In this document: positions 28,661-36,645 of the stretch, piece after piece
How the letters are laid out: each line of letters begins with the position of its first letter
How positions within the stretch are numbered: position 1 is the first letter of the stretch
Origin: JAJDXW01 sp965243335
Lineage (GTDB): Bacteria > Pseudomonadota > Gammaproteobacteria > HK1
DNA: 64,000 nucleotides
Direction: 5' to 3'
NCBI GenBank assembly: GCA_965243335.1
Contig: OZ251545.1
Location: forward strand, 2,480,001-2,544,000
Translations under genes and position numbers: made by a program
The notes under the pieces: model-generated
Seen by the model: only the letters and a program-made list of their open reading frames with translations
The model's database searches: none
What the model was told of the DNA's origin: nothing

Positions 28661-30973
28661 TCAGTTCACGTGCCGGTCGAGGAACCGCACGATCTCGCGG
28701 TAGGTCCTGACGACGTTCGCGGGCTTCAGGATCGAATGGCCCTCGCGGGGGAAGGCGAGCAGCTCGGCCACCCGGCCGCGGCCGCGGAGCTCGTCGACGA
28801 GCGTCTCCGCATGGCGGGCCTGCACCACCCGATCCGAATTTCCAACGACGAAGAGCACCGGCGCGCGGATCGCGTCGACGTTCCGGAGGGGCGACGCTTC
28901 CCGCAGGATCCGCCTCATCTCGTCCACGTCGCTCGTGCCGAGGTACTTCGCCCACAAGGCGCGCCCCTCGGCCAAGAGCGTGTTCTCCCGGATCAGGGCC
29001 TCGGTGTCGACGACCCCGCTCAGCACCACCCCGGCCCGGACCGGCGCGCGGCCCCGGATCATCATGGTCAGGACGGAGAAGCCGCCGAAGCTGTCCCCGT
29101 ACACCGCGAGGCGGGAGGGGTCCGCGTAGCCTTCCCGCACCGCCCACTCGGCCGCGTCTTCGACGTCGTCCTGGACCTGGCCGGCGAGCTCGCCGACCGC
29201 CGCTTCCCGGAACCGGTTTCCGTAGCCTGAAGAGCCTCGGTAGTTGAGCTTGAGCACCGCGTACCCGCGCGAGGCGAGAAGCTGGACGAGCGGATCGAAG
29301 GTCCACTGGTAGTGGAGCCACGGACCGCCGTGGACCATGAGCACGAGGGGCGGCGGGTCGGAAGAACCTTCCCGGTCGCGGGGAACGGTGAGGAGCGCGG
29401 GGAGCGCGAGCCCGTCCCGGGCCGGGATACGGACCGCCCGGGTCGGGGAGAAGTCCTCCCGGAAGCGGCCGGCCGGGCTCCGGTCGAACGCCTCGACGGC
29501 ATCGCCCGGCAGGGCGACGAGATAGGCGACCCGGGCGCTCTCCTCGTCGAAGACCACGGCCACGAAACGTTCGAGGGCTGCGTCCGCCGCCACGACGTTC
29601 ACCAGGGCCGGACCCGGATGCCGGCCCCGAACGAGCTCGAGCACCCGCTCGACAGCCGGATGCAGGGCGGTGGTCCGCGGGTAGCCGGGGGACGAGGTGG
29701 CCGCGAGCGGCTCGTCGGACTCGGAGAGCAGCGCCTGAGAGAGGTTTGCTTCCGGCGTGGAGAAGACGGGACGCTCCTCGAGCGTGCGGGCGCTCCAGCG
29801 CACCAGGCTGGTGGTGTCGAGCGTGTGGTTGGAAAGCGCGAGGCCCCAACCCTCCGCATCGAGCGGAGAGAGCGGCAGGAGGATCCGGTCCACCGGCATC
29901 TCCCCCGCCGCCTTCCAGACCCCGTCGACGTGCGCCTCCACCTCCCGCCGGCCGTCCCGGAAGCGATGACGCGCGGCCGGGCGGCCGTCCCGGCCGAGGA
30001 TCGAGAGCCAGCCGCCGCCGGCGGCGGACACGGACTCGCACCCGGGTTCCTCTGTCCCGCAGTGGAAGACGGCCTCCCCTTCCCGCCCGAACGTCCAGAG
30101 GACCAGGCGATCGGCGCGGGCCGGATGTCTCCCGGCGCGAACCACCCGCCCCGAAATGCCGTCAAGGGGGACCTCGTGGGGCTTCGCCCGCGGGCGGTCG
30201 GGGTCGATCGCGAGGAGGAGCGGGGTCCGTTTCCGGTAGCGGATGCCGTAGAGCCGGCCTCCGTCACGCGCCCAGACCGTGATCCCGGTCTGATGCCGGC
30301 CGAGGTCGACGGGCGCTCCCACCTCGCCGTTCGCGCCCACCGGATACATCTCGAGGCCGAAGGAGCGGTAGTTGCGCCGCAGCACGAAGCGTCCGTCCGG
30401 GGACAGGGAGTACACGAGGGCGGGGTTGAACCCCTCCACGAGGTCCGCCACGGGAATGGGGGCCGCCGCGGCGTCGAGCCGCCCCCCGAGCAGCGCGGCG
30501 GCGGCGGAACCGAACAGGAACGTGCGAAACACGGACCGCGCGCCCGCTTCGGGCCGTCCATGAAGAGCGGCGACCCACGCGGCGGCCCCCCCGGCCAACC
30601 CGCCCGCGAGCGCCGCCCCGAACACGCCGTCGAGCCAATCGTGGGCTCCGGGGAGCAGGGGGAGCAGCCAGAGCCGGAAGACGGGATACAGGACGAGGAC
30701 GATCGCCCCGATGAGCAGGGTTCTCCACGCGGTGCGCTCGGCCCCGGTCCGTTCCACGCCGCCGCCCGCCCGGCGCCCCCACCAGCGAAAGACGATCCAC
30801 CACCCGGCCCCCGCCGCCGTGCCGGCGATGAGCGCGGCGATGAGCGGGCCATAGGGAGCGGGAAGAGGCGGAACGAGGTACCTCCGGGAAAGGAACATCA
30901 CCGCGAAAACCAGGACCCCGACCAGCAGGCTGCGCCCCAGCATGGCTATCTTCGTTCGATCCGCATTCGTCAT
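28661..30973 (-). CDS. Membrane-anchored S9 (prolyl oligopeptidase family) peptidase
   Basis: 770 residues. Residues 10-140 contain four hydrophobic segments (SLLVGVLVFAVMFL, then three Ala/Gly/Leu-rich helices), followed by a beta-propeller-like region and a C-terminal alpha/beta-hydrolase domain. The catalytic triad is visible: Ser628 in GDSFGG, Asp714 in VVGNSDRVVQ and His746 in REGHSILKP; LMVHGGPW and LKLNYRGSSGYG are typical S9 blocks. Fusion of a four-helix membrane anchor to an S9 peptidase is uncommon. A broken second copy of its N-terminal part lies at 31560-31966. Given its place between the small peptide gene and the exporter, it may process the peptide. Confidence 0.88.
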   Translation of the reverse strand: MTNADRTKIAMLGRSLLVGVLVFAVMFLSRRYLVPPLPAPYGPLIAALIAGTAAGAGWWIVFRWWGRRAGGGVERTGAERTAWRTLLIGAIVLVLYPVFRLWLLPLLPGAHDWLDGVFGAALAGGLAGGAAAWVAALHGRPEAGARSVFRTFLFGSAAAALLGGRLDAAAAPIPVADLVEGFNPALVYSLSPDGRFVLRRNYRSFGLEMYPVGANGEVGAPVDLGRHQTGITVWARDGGRLYGIRYRKRTPLLLAIDPDRPRAKPHEVPLDGISGRVVRAGRHPARADRLVLWTFGREGEAVFHCGTEEPGCESVSAAGGGWLSILGRDGRPAARHRFRDGRREVEAHVDGVWKAAGEMPVDRILLPLSPLDAEGWGLALSNHTLDTTSLVRWSARTLEERPVFSTPEANLSQALLSESDEPLAATSSPGYPRTTALHPAVERVLELVRGRHPGPALVNVVAADAALERFVAVVFDEESARVAYLVALPGDAVEAFDRSPAGRFREDFSPTRAVRIPARDGLALPALLTVPRDREGSSDPPPLVLMVHGGPWLHYQWTFDPLVQLLASRGYAVLKLNYRGSSGYGNRFREAAVGELAGQVQDDVEDAAEWAVREGYADPSRLAVYGDSFGGFSVLTMMIRGRAPVRAGVVLSGVVDTEALIRENTLLAEGRALWAKYLGTSDVDEMRRILREASPLRNVDAIRAPVLFVVGNSDRVVQARHAETLVDELRGRGRVAELLAFPREGHSILKPANVVRTYREIVRFLDRHVN

Positions 30974-31065
30974 GCCCGATTGACTCCCCGTGTATGCCGC
31001 GCCCCGGGTCCGGCCCCGCCGCGCTTCGGCGCCGCGGCCCCGGCCGGACGCCTCTCGAATTCTCG

Positions 31066-31089
31066 GGCGGCCGGGAGACCCCGGCCGCC
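31066..31089 (-). promoter_or_regulatory. 10 bp hairpin between peptide A gene and peptidase gene
   Basis: GGCGGCCGGG (31066-31075) pairs perfectly with CCCGGCCGCC (31080-31089) around AGAC. The same hairpin is found at 32083-32106 after peptide B. No U-run follows in the minus-strand transcript, so it may be a partial terminator, attenuator or RNA-stability element that sets peptide output above that of the downstream genes. Confidence 0.5.
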
Positions 31090-31170
31090 GTGCAGCTCCC
31101 CGTGGGCCGGGGCCGACGATGGCGCCTCCCCGCCGAACACGGGGCGGCCGTCAGCCCCGACCGCGCGGGA

Positions 31171-31383
31171 TCATCGCCAGTTGGCCGGGTTGCCGGCGCC
31201 GCTGCAGAAGAAGTCGCCGGCGATCTCGCCGATCACGGCTCCTCCGACCGCGCCCGCAGCCCCCGCGATCGGATTGCCGCCGCTCAGCGCCAAGGCGATC
31301 GACGCGCCCATGTATGAGCCGCCTGTCTCGTAGGCGGTCTCGCAGGCGCTTTCGCCGCCGCCGCCTCCACCGTCTCCACACAT
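31171..31383 (-). CDS. Small Gly/Cys-rich peptide A (putative exported peptide)
   Basis: 70 residues starting MCGDGGGGGGESAC. Three cysteines (2, 14 and 60) and a central small-residue hydrophobic stretch (residues 25-52: GASIALALSG, PIAGAAGAVGGAVIG) with glycine-zipper spacing like pore-forming bacteriocins; the end is DFFCSGAGNPANWR. The ATG at 31383 is fixed by AGGAG eight bases upstream and by the identical start of peptide B; upstream frames differ between the two copies, so nothing longer is shared. It is the first intact gene of a minus-strand run that continues with the S9 peptidase, gp13-like protein, ABC exporter and adaptor. The family was not recognised. Bacteriocin-like function is inference from size, composition and context. 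Confidence 0.7.
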   Translation of the reverse strand: MCGDGGGGGGESACETAYETGGSYMGASIALALSGGNPIAGAAGAVGGAVIGEIAGDFFCSGAGNPANWR

Positions 31384-31556
31384 TTCCTTGTCTCCTTGTG
31401 GCAAGTGTTGCGGACATCGTCCGCGCCATCGACCATCGATGGCGAGCGAAAGTCTGCCAGCCGGAAAGCGCCCGCGCATCGGCTCCACGCCTCGAGTTTC
31501 GTCGGATTTCTGCCCGCGTTAAGAGGGATTTTCTCCCGCCGGGCGTACGCCGGGGG
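31384..31556 (-). promoter_or_regulatory. Duplicated leader region upstream of peptide A
   Basis: About 173 bases nearly identical to 32338-32506 upstream of peptide B, including AGGAGACAAGGA just before the ATG and a GCCATCGATGGTCGATGG symmetry further up. Small insertions and deletions that break any common reading frame show that it is not coding. It should contain the promoter and any operator for the peptide genes; no clear -35/-10 pair was identified. Confidence 0.65.
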
Positions 31557-31559
31557 CTT

Positions 31560-31966
31560 ACGATGCGAGACGAGGAGGAAGGGGTGAACCGCACCGGGGA
31601 TGGACGCCGCCGCGGCAACGGGCCGCATTCCGAGCCGGGCAGTGGGGAGGCGCCCGAGGAGGAACGGGCGAAACACGGATCGCGCGCCGATCTCGGGCCC
31701 GCCCCCGAAGGCCGACGAGCCGCGCGGCGCTCGCGCCAGCTCGTCCGGCGACGCCGCCTGGCTCAGCTCCCTCGCCGGCGAAAGACGAGCCACCCCGCGA
31801 CCCCGCCCACGGCGCCGGCGACGAGCGCGCCCAGGAGGGGGCCTTCCAGGGCGGGAAACGACGGATACACGTACCGCCGGAGAAGGAACATCACCACGAA
31901 GACGAGGACCCCGAGCAGCAGGCTTTGCGCCAGCCAGGTCTTCGTCGCTCCACCGGTTGTCTTCAT
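31560..31966 (-). pseudogene. Remnant of a second S9 peptidase gene (N-terminal part)
   Basis: From the ATG at 31966 a 67-residue frame (to 31763) begins MKTTGGATKTWLAQSLLLGV and matches the start of the intact peptidase residue by residue (SLLLGVLVFVVMFLLRRY against SLLVGVLVFAVMFLSRRY). It has the first two membrane segments and then stops. After a frameshift, 31560-31710 still resembles peptidase residues around 145-195 (PEIGARSVFRPFLLG against PEAGARSVFRTFLFG). The middle and the whole catalytic part are lost. A good AAGGAG ribosome site is kept, so the 67-residue two-helix protein could still be made. Confidence 0.75.
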
Positions 31967-32082
31967 GTTCGATCGGCTCCTTGCTGTGTGCCGCAAGTGT
32001 GCCGCAAGTATGCCGCGCGGAGCGCCAGGCCGCGACTTGCCCCGAAGCCGGGAGCCCCGGCCGGGCCTCCTTCCGGCTCTCG

Positions 32083-32106
32083 GGCGGCCGGGAGACCCCG
32101 GCCGCC
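32083..32106 (-). promoter_or_regulatory. 10 bp hairpin after peptide B gene
   Basis: GGCGGCCGGG (32083-32092) and CCCGGCCGCC (32097-32106) around AGAC, the same hairpin as at 31066-31089. About 100 surrounding bases, including GGGGCGGCCGTCAGCCCCGACCG next to each peptide stop, are also shared between the two copies. Conservation after duplication suggests a role in the transcript. Confidence 0.5.
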
Positions 32107-32187
32107 ATGCCCTCCCCTGCGGTTCGGAGCGGACGATCATGCCTCCCCGCCGAGCGCGGGGCGGCCGTCAGCCCCGACCGTGCAGGA

Positions 32188-32337
32188 TCATGGCCAGTCG
32201 CTGCTGCAGACGTAGTCGCCGTAGCTCGACCCGACTGGGCCTCCTACGGGGGCGCCGGGCGGCGTATTGGTGTACTCACTGAAGGGATCGCAGACGCTAT
32301 CGCCGCCGTCTCCGCCGCCTCCACCGTCTCCACACAT
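32188..32337 (-). CDS. Small Gly/Cys-rich peptide B (putative exported peptide)
   Basis: 49 residues starting MCGDGGGGGDGGDSVC. Cysteines at 2, 16 and 44; the end DYVCSSDWP parallels DFFCSGAG...W of peptide A. The middle (EYTNTPPGAPVGGPVGSSYG) is Pro/Gly-rich and unrelated to the hydrophobic middle of peptide A. The ATG at 32337 is preceded by AGGAGACAAGGAC, the same ribosome site as peptide A. It is the most upstream gene of the peptide locus and is followed by the peptidase remnant. Shared ends with a variable centre suggest a leader/exporter signal plus a diversified core; this is inference. Confidence 0.65.
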   Translation of the reverse strand: MCGDGGGGGDGGDSVCDPFSEYTNTPPGAPVGGPVGSSYGDYVCSSDWP

Positions 32338-32506
32338 GTCCTTGTCTCCTTGAGAAGTGTTGCGGACATCGTCCGCGCCATCGACCATCGATGGCGAGCG
32401 AAAGTCTGCCCGCGGGAAAGCGCCCGCGCATCGGCTCCACGCCTCGAGTTTCGTCGGATTTCTGCCCGCGTGAACCGGGACTTTCTCCCGCCGGGCGTCC
32501 GCCGGG
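32338..32506 (-). promoter_or_regulatory. Duplicated leader region upstream of peptide B
   Basis: About 169 bases nearly identical to 31384-31556. It ends upstream at the GGCGTCCGCCGGGCG block and carries the same ribosome site and CATCGATGG symmetry. It probably contains the main promoter of the peptide locus, since it lies furthest upstream; the 187 bases beyond it to the SoxB-like gene show no gene. Confidence 0.6.
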
Positions 32507-32693
32507 CGCCTACGACATGCGAATACGCGCCGCGGACCTGCCCGCCCCATGGACGATCGGGGCGCCTCGTGAAGCGCTTCCGGCCCCGCCCTCTTCCGGG
32601 CAAGGCGGCGATACCGCATGAACCCGGTCCAGGGTATTCGCTCCTGCTCACTCGCCCCGAGGTCCGCCAGGCCGGCCGCCGCCCGCGCGGCGG

Positions 32694-33950
32694 TCAGTGC
32701 GCGTTCGGGGTCGGCCCGGCCCCGTTCTCGTCGAGGGTCCGGCCGGTCGCGAAGCGGTCCAGGGCGAACCCCGCGTTCAGCTCGTGCGGCTCGCCGCGGG
32801 CGATGGTGTGGGCGAAGACCCAGCCCGAGCCCGGGGTCGCCTTGAACCCGCCGTAGCACCAGCCCCCGTCGATGAAGAGGTTCTCCACCGGGGTCTTGCC
32901 GATGATCGGGCTCCCGTCCATGGTCATGTCCATCACCCCGCCCCAGGACCGCATCACCCGCAGGCGGCTGAGCGGGGGGTACATCGCCGCCGCGGCCTGC
33001 GCCACGTGCTCGATGACCGGCAGGTTCCCGCGCTGGGCGTACGAGTTGTAGCCGTCGAGGTCCCCGCCGAGCAGCACCTCGCCCTTGTCGGTCTGGCTGA
33101 CGTAGCAGTGGATGGCGCCGCTCGTCACCACGTGGTGGAGGAGCGGCTTCACCGGTTCGGTCACGAACGCCTGCAGCACGTGCGATTCGATGGGAAGGGT
33201 GAGGCCGGCGAGCCCCGCGACCCGGCCCGTGTTCCCGGCGACCGCGAGCCCGACCCGCTCGACCTCGATCGCCCCCCGGGTGGTCTCGACCCCGATCACG
33301 CAGCCGCCGTCGATGCGGAAGCCGACCACCTCGCAGCCCTGCACGACGTCGACCCCGAGGGCGTCGGCCGCCCGCGCGAAGCCCCACGCCACCGCGTCGT
33401 GGCGCGCGACCCCGCCCCGCCCCTGGAGCAGGCCGCCCAGCACCGGGAAGCGGGCGTTGTCGGACACGTCGAGGAGCGGCGCGTAGCGCGCGACCGCGCG
33501 CCGGTCGAGGAGCTCCGCATCGATCCCGTTCAGGCGCATCCGGTTGCCCCGGCGGGCGAAGGCGTCCATCTGCGAGTCGCTGTGGGCGAGGTTGAGCACC
33601 CCCCGCGGCGAGAACATCACGTTGTAGTTGAGGTCGCGGCTCAGCCCCTCCCAGAGGCGGAGGGAGTGCTCGTAGAAGCGGGCGTTGTCGTCGAGGAGGT
33701 AGTTCGAGCGGACGATGGTGGTGTTCCGCCCGGTGTTGCCGCCCCCGAGCCACCCCTTCTCCAGGACCACCACGTCCCGGACCCCGTGGAGCTTCGCGAG
33801 GTAGTAGGCGGTCGCGAGCCCGTGGCCGCCGCCGCCCACGATGGCCACCCGGTAGCGGGGCTTCAGATCGGGGAAACGCCACGCCCTCGGCCAGCCGCGG
33901 TGGCGGCGCAGCGCTTCGCGCGCGAGGGCGGGGAACGAGTAGCGCTTCAT
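32694..33950 (-). CDS. Sarcosine oxidase beta subunit-like FAD-dependent oxidoreductase
   Basis: 418-residue flavoprotein that matches SoxB in length and order. The N-terminus MKRYSFPALAREALRRHRGW is followed by the FAD Rossmann motif VAIVGGGGHGLATAYYLAK (residues 34-52), the SoxB block GWLGGGNTGRNTTIVRSNYL, and the C-terminal FAD loop FIDGGWCYGGFKATPGSGW. SoxB demethylates sarcosine to glycine and formaldehyde in a complex with SoxA, SoxD and SoxG, none of which is present here, so this is either an orphan beta-like oxidase for another N-methyl amino acid or the partner genes are elsewhere. The ATG at 33950 gives the family start. It lies downstream of an acyl-CoA dehydrogenase on the same strand. 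Confidence 0.85.
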   Translation of the reverse strand: MKRYSFPALAREALRRHRGWPRAWRFPDLKPRYRVAIVGGGGHGLATAYYLAKLHGVRDVVVLEKGWLGGGNTGRNTTIVRSNYLLDDNARFYEHSLRLWEGLSRDLNYNVMFSPRGVLNLAHSDSQMDAFARRGNRMRLNGIDAELLDRRAVARYAPLLDVSDNARFPVLGGLLQGRGGVARHDAVAWGFARAADALGVDVVQGCEVVGFRIDGGCVIGVETTRGAIEVERVGLAVAGNTGRVAGLAGLTLPIESHVLQAFVTEPVKPLLHHVVTSGAIHCYVSQTDKGEVLLGGDLDGYNSYAQRGNLPVIEHVAQAAAAMYPPLSRLRVMRSWGGVMDMTMDGSPIIGKTPVENLFIDGGWCYGGFKATPGSGWVFAHTIARGEPHELNAGFALDRFATGRTLDENGAGPTPNAH

Positions 33951-34041
33951 GAGCCGCGCGCGCGCCGGCCTCTTCGACTCCACCTCCGCCTCCGCCGGCA
34001 TCGTCCGCCGGCGCCGGGCCGATCTTCTTCCATCACGAGGG

Positions 34042-35244
34042 TCAGCGGTTCATCCGCGCATAGCCGTCGCGGGTCTGGGGAAGCTTTCGCTCCAGGATGC
34101 GCGAAGCGACCACGGTGCGCAGGATCTGGGCCGTCCCGCCCCCGATGGTGAACATGCGCGCGTCCCGGACCATGCGCTCGAGCGGCCGGTTCCGGGAGTA
34201 CCCCGCCGCGCCGAACACCTGGAGCGCGTCGTTCGTCACCGCGACGGCCATCTCCGAGGCGAAGATCTTGGCCTGCGCGGCCGCGGCCGGGTCCGGGAAG
34301 CCGCCCGCGCGCTCCGCGCCCGCGGCGGCCCGGTAGAGCAAGAGGCGGGCCGCCTCGATGCGGGTGTTCATGTCCACCAGCATCCACTGGATCCCCTGGA
34401 ACTCGCAGATCGGCCGCCCGAACTGCTCGCGCTCGCGGGCGTACTCGAGGGCGTGCTCGTAGGCCCCCTGGGCGAGCCCGAGGGCGACCGTGCCGGCCCC
34501 GACCCGCTGGCCGTTGTACGCGTTCATGAGCCCCGCGAACCCCCGCGCGAGGCCCTCGGGGGGGATGAGGGCCATGGACGCCGGGACCTCCAGGTCCTGG
34601 AGGAGGATCTCGGTCTCCGGGATCCCGCGAAGGCCCATCGCGGGCTCGCGGGCCCCGACCACGAGCCCCGGCGATTCGCCCCGCACCGCGAGGAAGCCGC
34701 CGATGCCGCGCGGCGCGCCGTCCTCGTACACCCGGGCGAAGATGAGGTGCAGCTTCGAGACCCCGCCGCCCGTGATCCAGTGCTTGCGGCCGTTGAGGAC
34801 GTACACGTCGCCCCGGCGGTCCGCGCGGGTCGCCATCTCGGTGGCCGCGCTCCCCGCCTCGGGCTCGGTGATGCAGATGGCGGGCTTGTCCCCGCCGAGG
34901 ACGAGGTCCGCCGCGAGGCGCTTCTGCGCCTCGGCGCCGTAACGCATCACCGCGCCGACGGCCCCCATGTTCGCCTCGACCACGATGCGCCCGGTGACCC
35001 CGCAGGCGCGCGCCATCTGCTCGATGACGAGCGCCGCGTCGAGATATCCGCGCCCCTGCCCGCCGAGGGCGGCGGGGATGGTCATGCCCATGAACCCCGC
35101 GTCGCGGAGCGCGGCCACCGTGTCCCACGGGTACGCCTCGCTCCGATCCGTCTCCGCGGCGCGGGGGGCGGCGACCTCGTCGGCGAAGGCCCGCGCCCGC
35201 GCCTGGAGGTCCAGCCGGTCCCGATCGAGCTCGAACATCCGCAT
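34042..35244 (-). CDS. Acyl-CoA dehydrogenase
   Basis: FAD enzyme that would oxidise an acyl-CoA to its enoyl-CoA, 400 residues. Family blocks: CITEPEAGSAATEM, YVLNGRKHWITGGG, REREQFGRPICEFQGIQWML and the C-terminal FGAAGYSRNRPLERMVRDAR. The usual YEGT catalytic-Glu motif is replaced by IGGGTAQI, so position 376-equivalent is Gly; several subfamilies with this form take the base from another helix. The ATG at 35244 starts MRMFELDRDRLDLQ; an ATG two codons later is also possible. Substrate unknown; the neighbour SoxB-like gene is 91 bases downstream. Confidence 0.9.
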   Translation of the reverse strand: MRMFELDRDRLDLQARARAFADEVAAPRAAETDRSEAYPWDTVAALRDAGFMGMTIPAALGGQGRGYLDAALVIEQMARACGVTGRIVVEANMGAVGAVMRYGAEAQKRLAADLVLGGDKPAICITEPEAGSAATEMATRADRRGDVYVLNGRKHWITGGGVSKLHLIFARVYEDGAPRGIGGFLAVRGESPGLVVGAREPAMGLRGIPETEILLQDLEVPASMALIPPEGLARGFAGLMNAYNGQRVGAGTVALGLAQGAYEHALEYAREREQFGRPICEFQGIQWMLVDMNTRIEAARLLLYRAAAGAERAGGFPDPAAAAQAKIFASEMAVAVTNDALQVFGAAGYSRNRPLERMVRDARMFTIGGGTAQILRTVVASRILERKLPQTRDGYARMNR

Positions 35245-35300
35245 CCGAAGGGGTCGCGATCCCACGTCAGGGGTAAGGTGTGGCATCATACCCGAGCCGG

Positions 35301-35770
<470 letters not shown>

Positions 35771-36430
35771 CTACTCGGGCTGGGGAACGATGCGGAGGTA
35801 CGGGCGGGGGGCCTTCCAGCCGGCCGGGAACTTCTCCTTCGCGGCCTCGTCCGACACCGCGGGCACGATAATGACGTCCTCGCCCTGCTTCCAGTTGACC
35901 GGGGTCGCGACCTGGTGCTTCGCGGTGAGCTGCATCGAGTCGAGGACCCGCAGCACCTCGTCGAAGTTGCGGCCCGTGCTCATCGGGTAGGTGAGGCTGA
36001 GCTTCACCTTCTTGTCGGGGCCGACCACGAACACGGAGCGGACCGTCGCGTTGTCGACCGCGGTGCGGCCCTTCGCGCCGCCGCTCGCGTTCGGGTGGAT
36101 CATGTCGTAGAGCTTGGCGACCGCGAGGTCGTCGTCCCCGATGAGGGGGTAGTTGACCTTGTGCCCCTGGGTCTCCTCGATGTCCCCGAGCCAGCGTTCG
36201 TGGTCGTCCACCGGGTCCACGCTGAGGCCGATGACCTTGCAGTTGCGCTTCTCGAACTCGGCCTCGAGCCCCGCCATGTACCCGAGCTCCGTCGTGCAGA
36301 CCGGGGTGAAGTCCTTGGGGTGGGAGAACAGGATCGCCCAGCCGTCGCCGATCCAGTCGTGAAAATCGATCTCGCCGTGCGTGGTGCGGGCGGTGAAGTT
36401 GGGCGCTTCGTCGCCGATGCGGATTGCCAT
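35771..36430 (-). CDS. 1-Cys peroxiredoxin (Prx6 type)
   Basis: Thiol peroxidase that reduces hydrogen peroxide and organic hydroperoxides in the cytoplasm; 219 residues. The single peroxidatic cysteine is in SHPKDFTPVCTTEL (about residue 46); no resolving cysteine matches the AhpC position. GLSVDPVDDHERWLGDIEE, RSVFVVGPDKKVKLSLTYP and the C-terminal dimer domain with TPVNWKQGEDVIIVP are Prx6-type. The ATG at 36430 starts MAIRIGDEAPNF with GGAAGGAAACC just upstream. It is a single-gene unit between the tRNA spacer and the amidase. Confidence 0.95.
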   Translation of the reverse strand: MAIRIGDEAPNFTARTTHGEIDFHDWIGDGWAILFSHPKDFTPVCTTELGYMAGLEAEFEKRNCKVIGLSVDPVDDHERWLGDIEETQGHKVNYPLIGDDDLAVAKLYDMIHPNASGGAKGRTAVDNATVRSVFVVGPDKKVKLSLTYPMSTGRNFDEVLRVLDSMQLTAKHQVATPVNWKQGEDVIIVPAVSDEAAKEKFPAGWKAPRPYLRIVPQPE

Positions 36431-36645
36431 TTCGGTTTCCTTCCGGTTGATGGATCGAGCCGGCCAAGCCCGGCCCGTGGGGCGCGCATTGTAGCGCCGC
36501 CCCTTGCGTTCAAGGCGCCCGGACCCCCTCCGGTTGGCTGACGTTTTGGAAAGCGAACGGCGAGAAAATCTCATGATGGGAACGGGCCGTTCCCGGGACC
36601 CGCCTCGCACGATGCCCCGGGGCGACCGGGAAAGCCGGCGCCGCT

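Noticed and set aside
31600..32856. A 418-codon plus-strand frame across the peptide locus
   Set aside because: It is antisense to the peptidase remnant and peptide B and has no domain pattern; the minus-strand elements are supported by duplication and ribosome sites.
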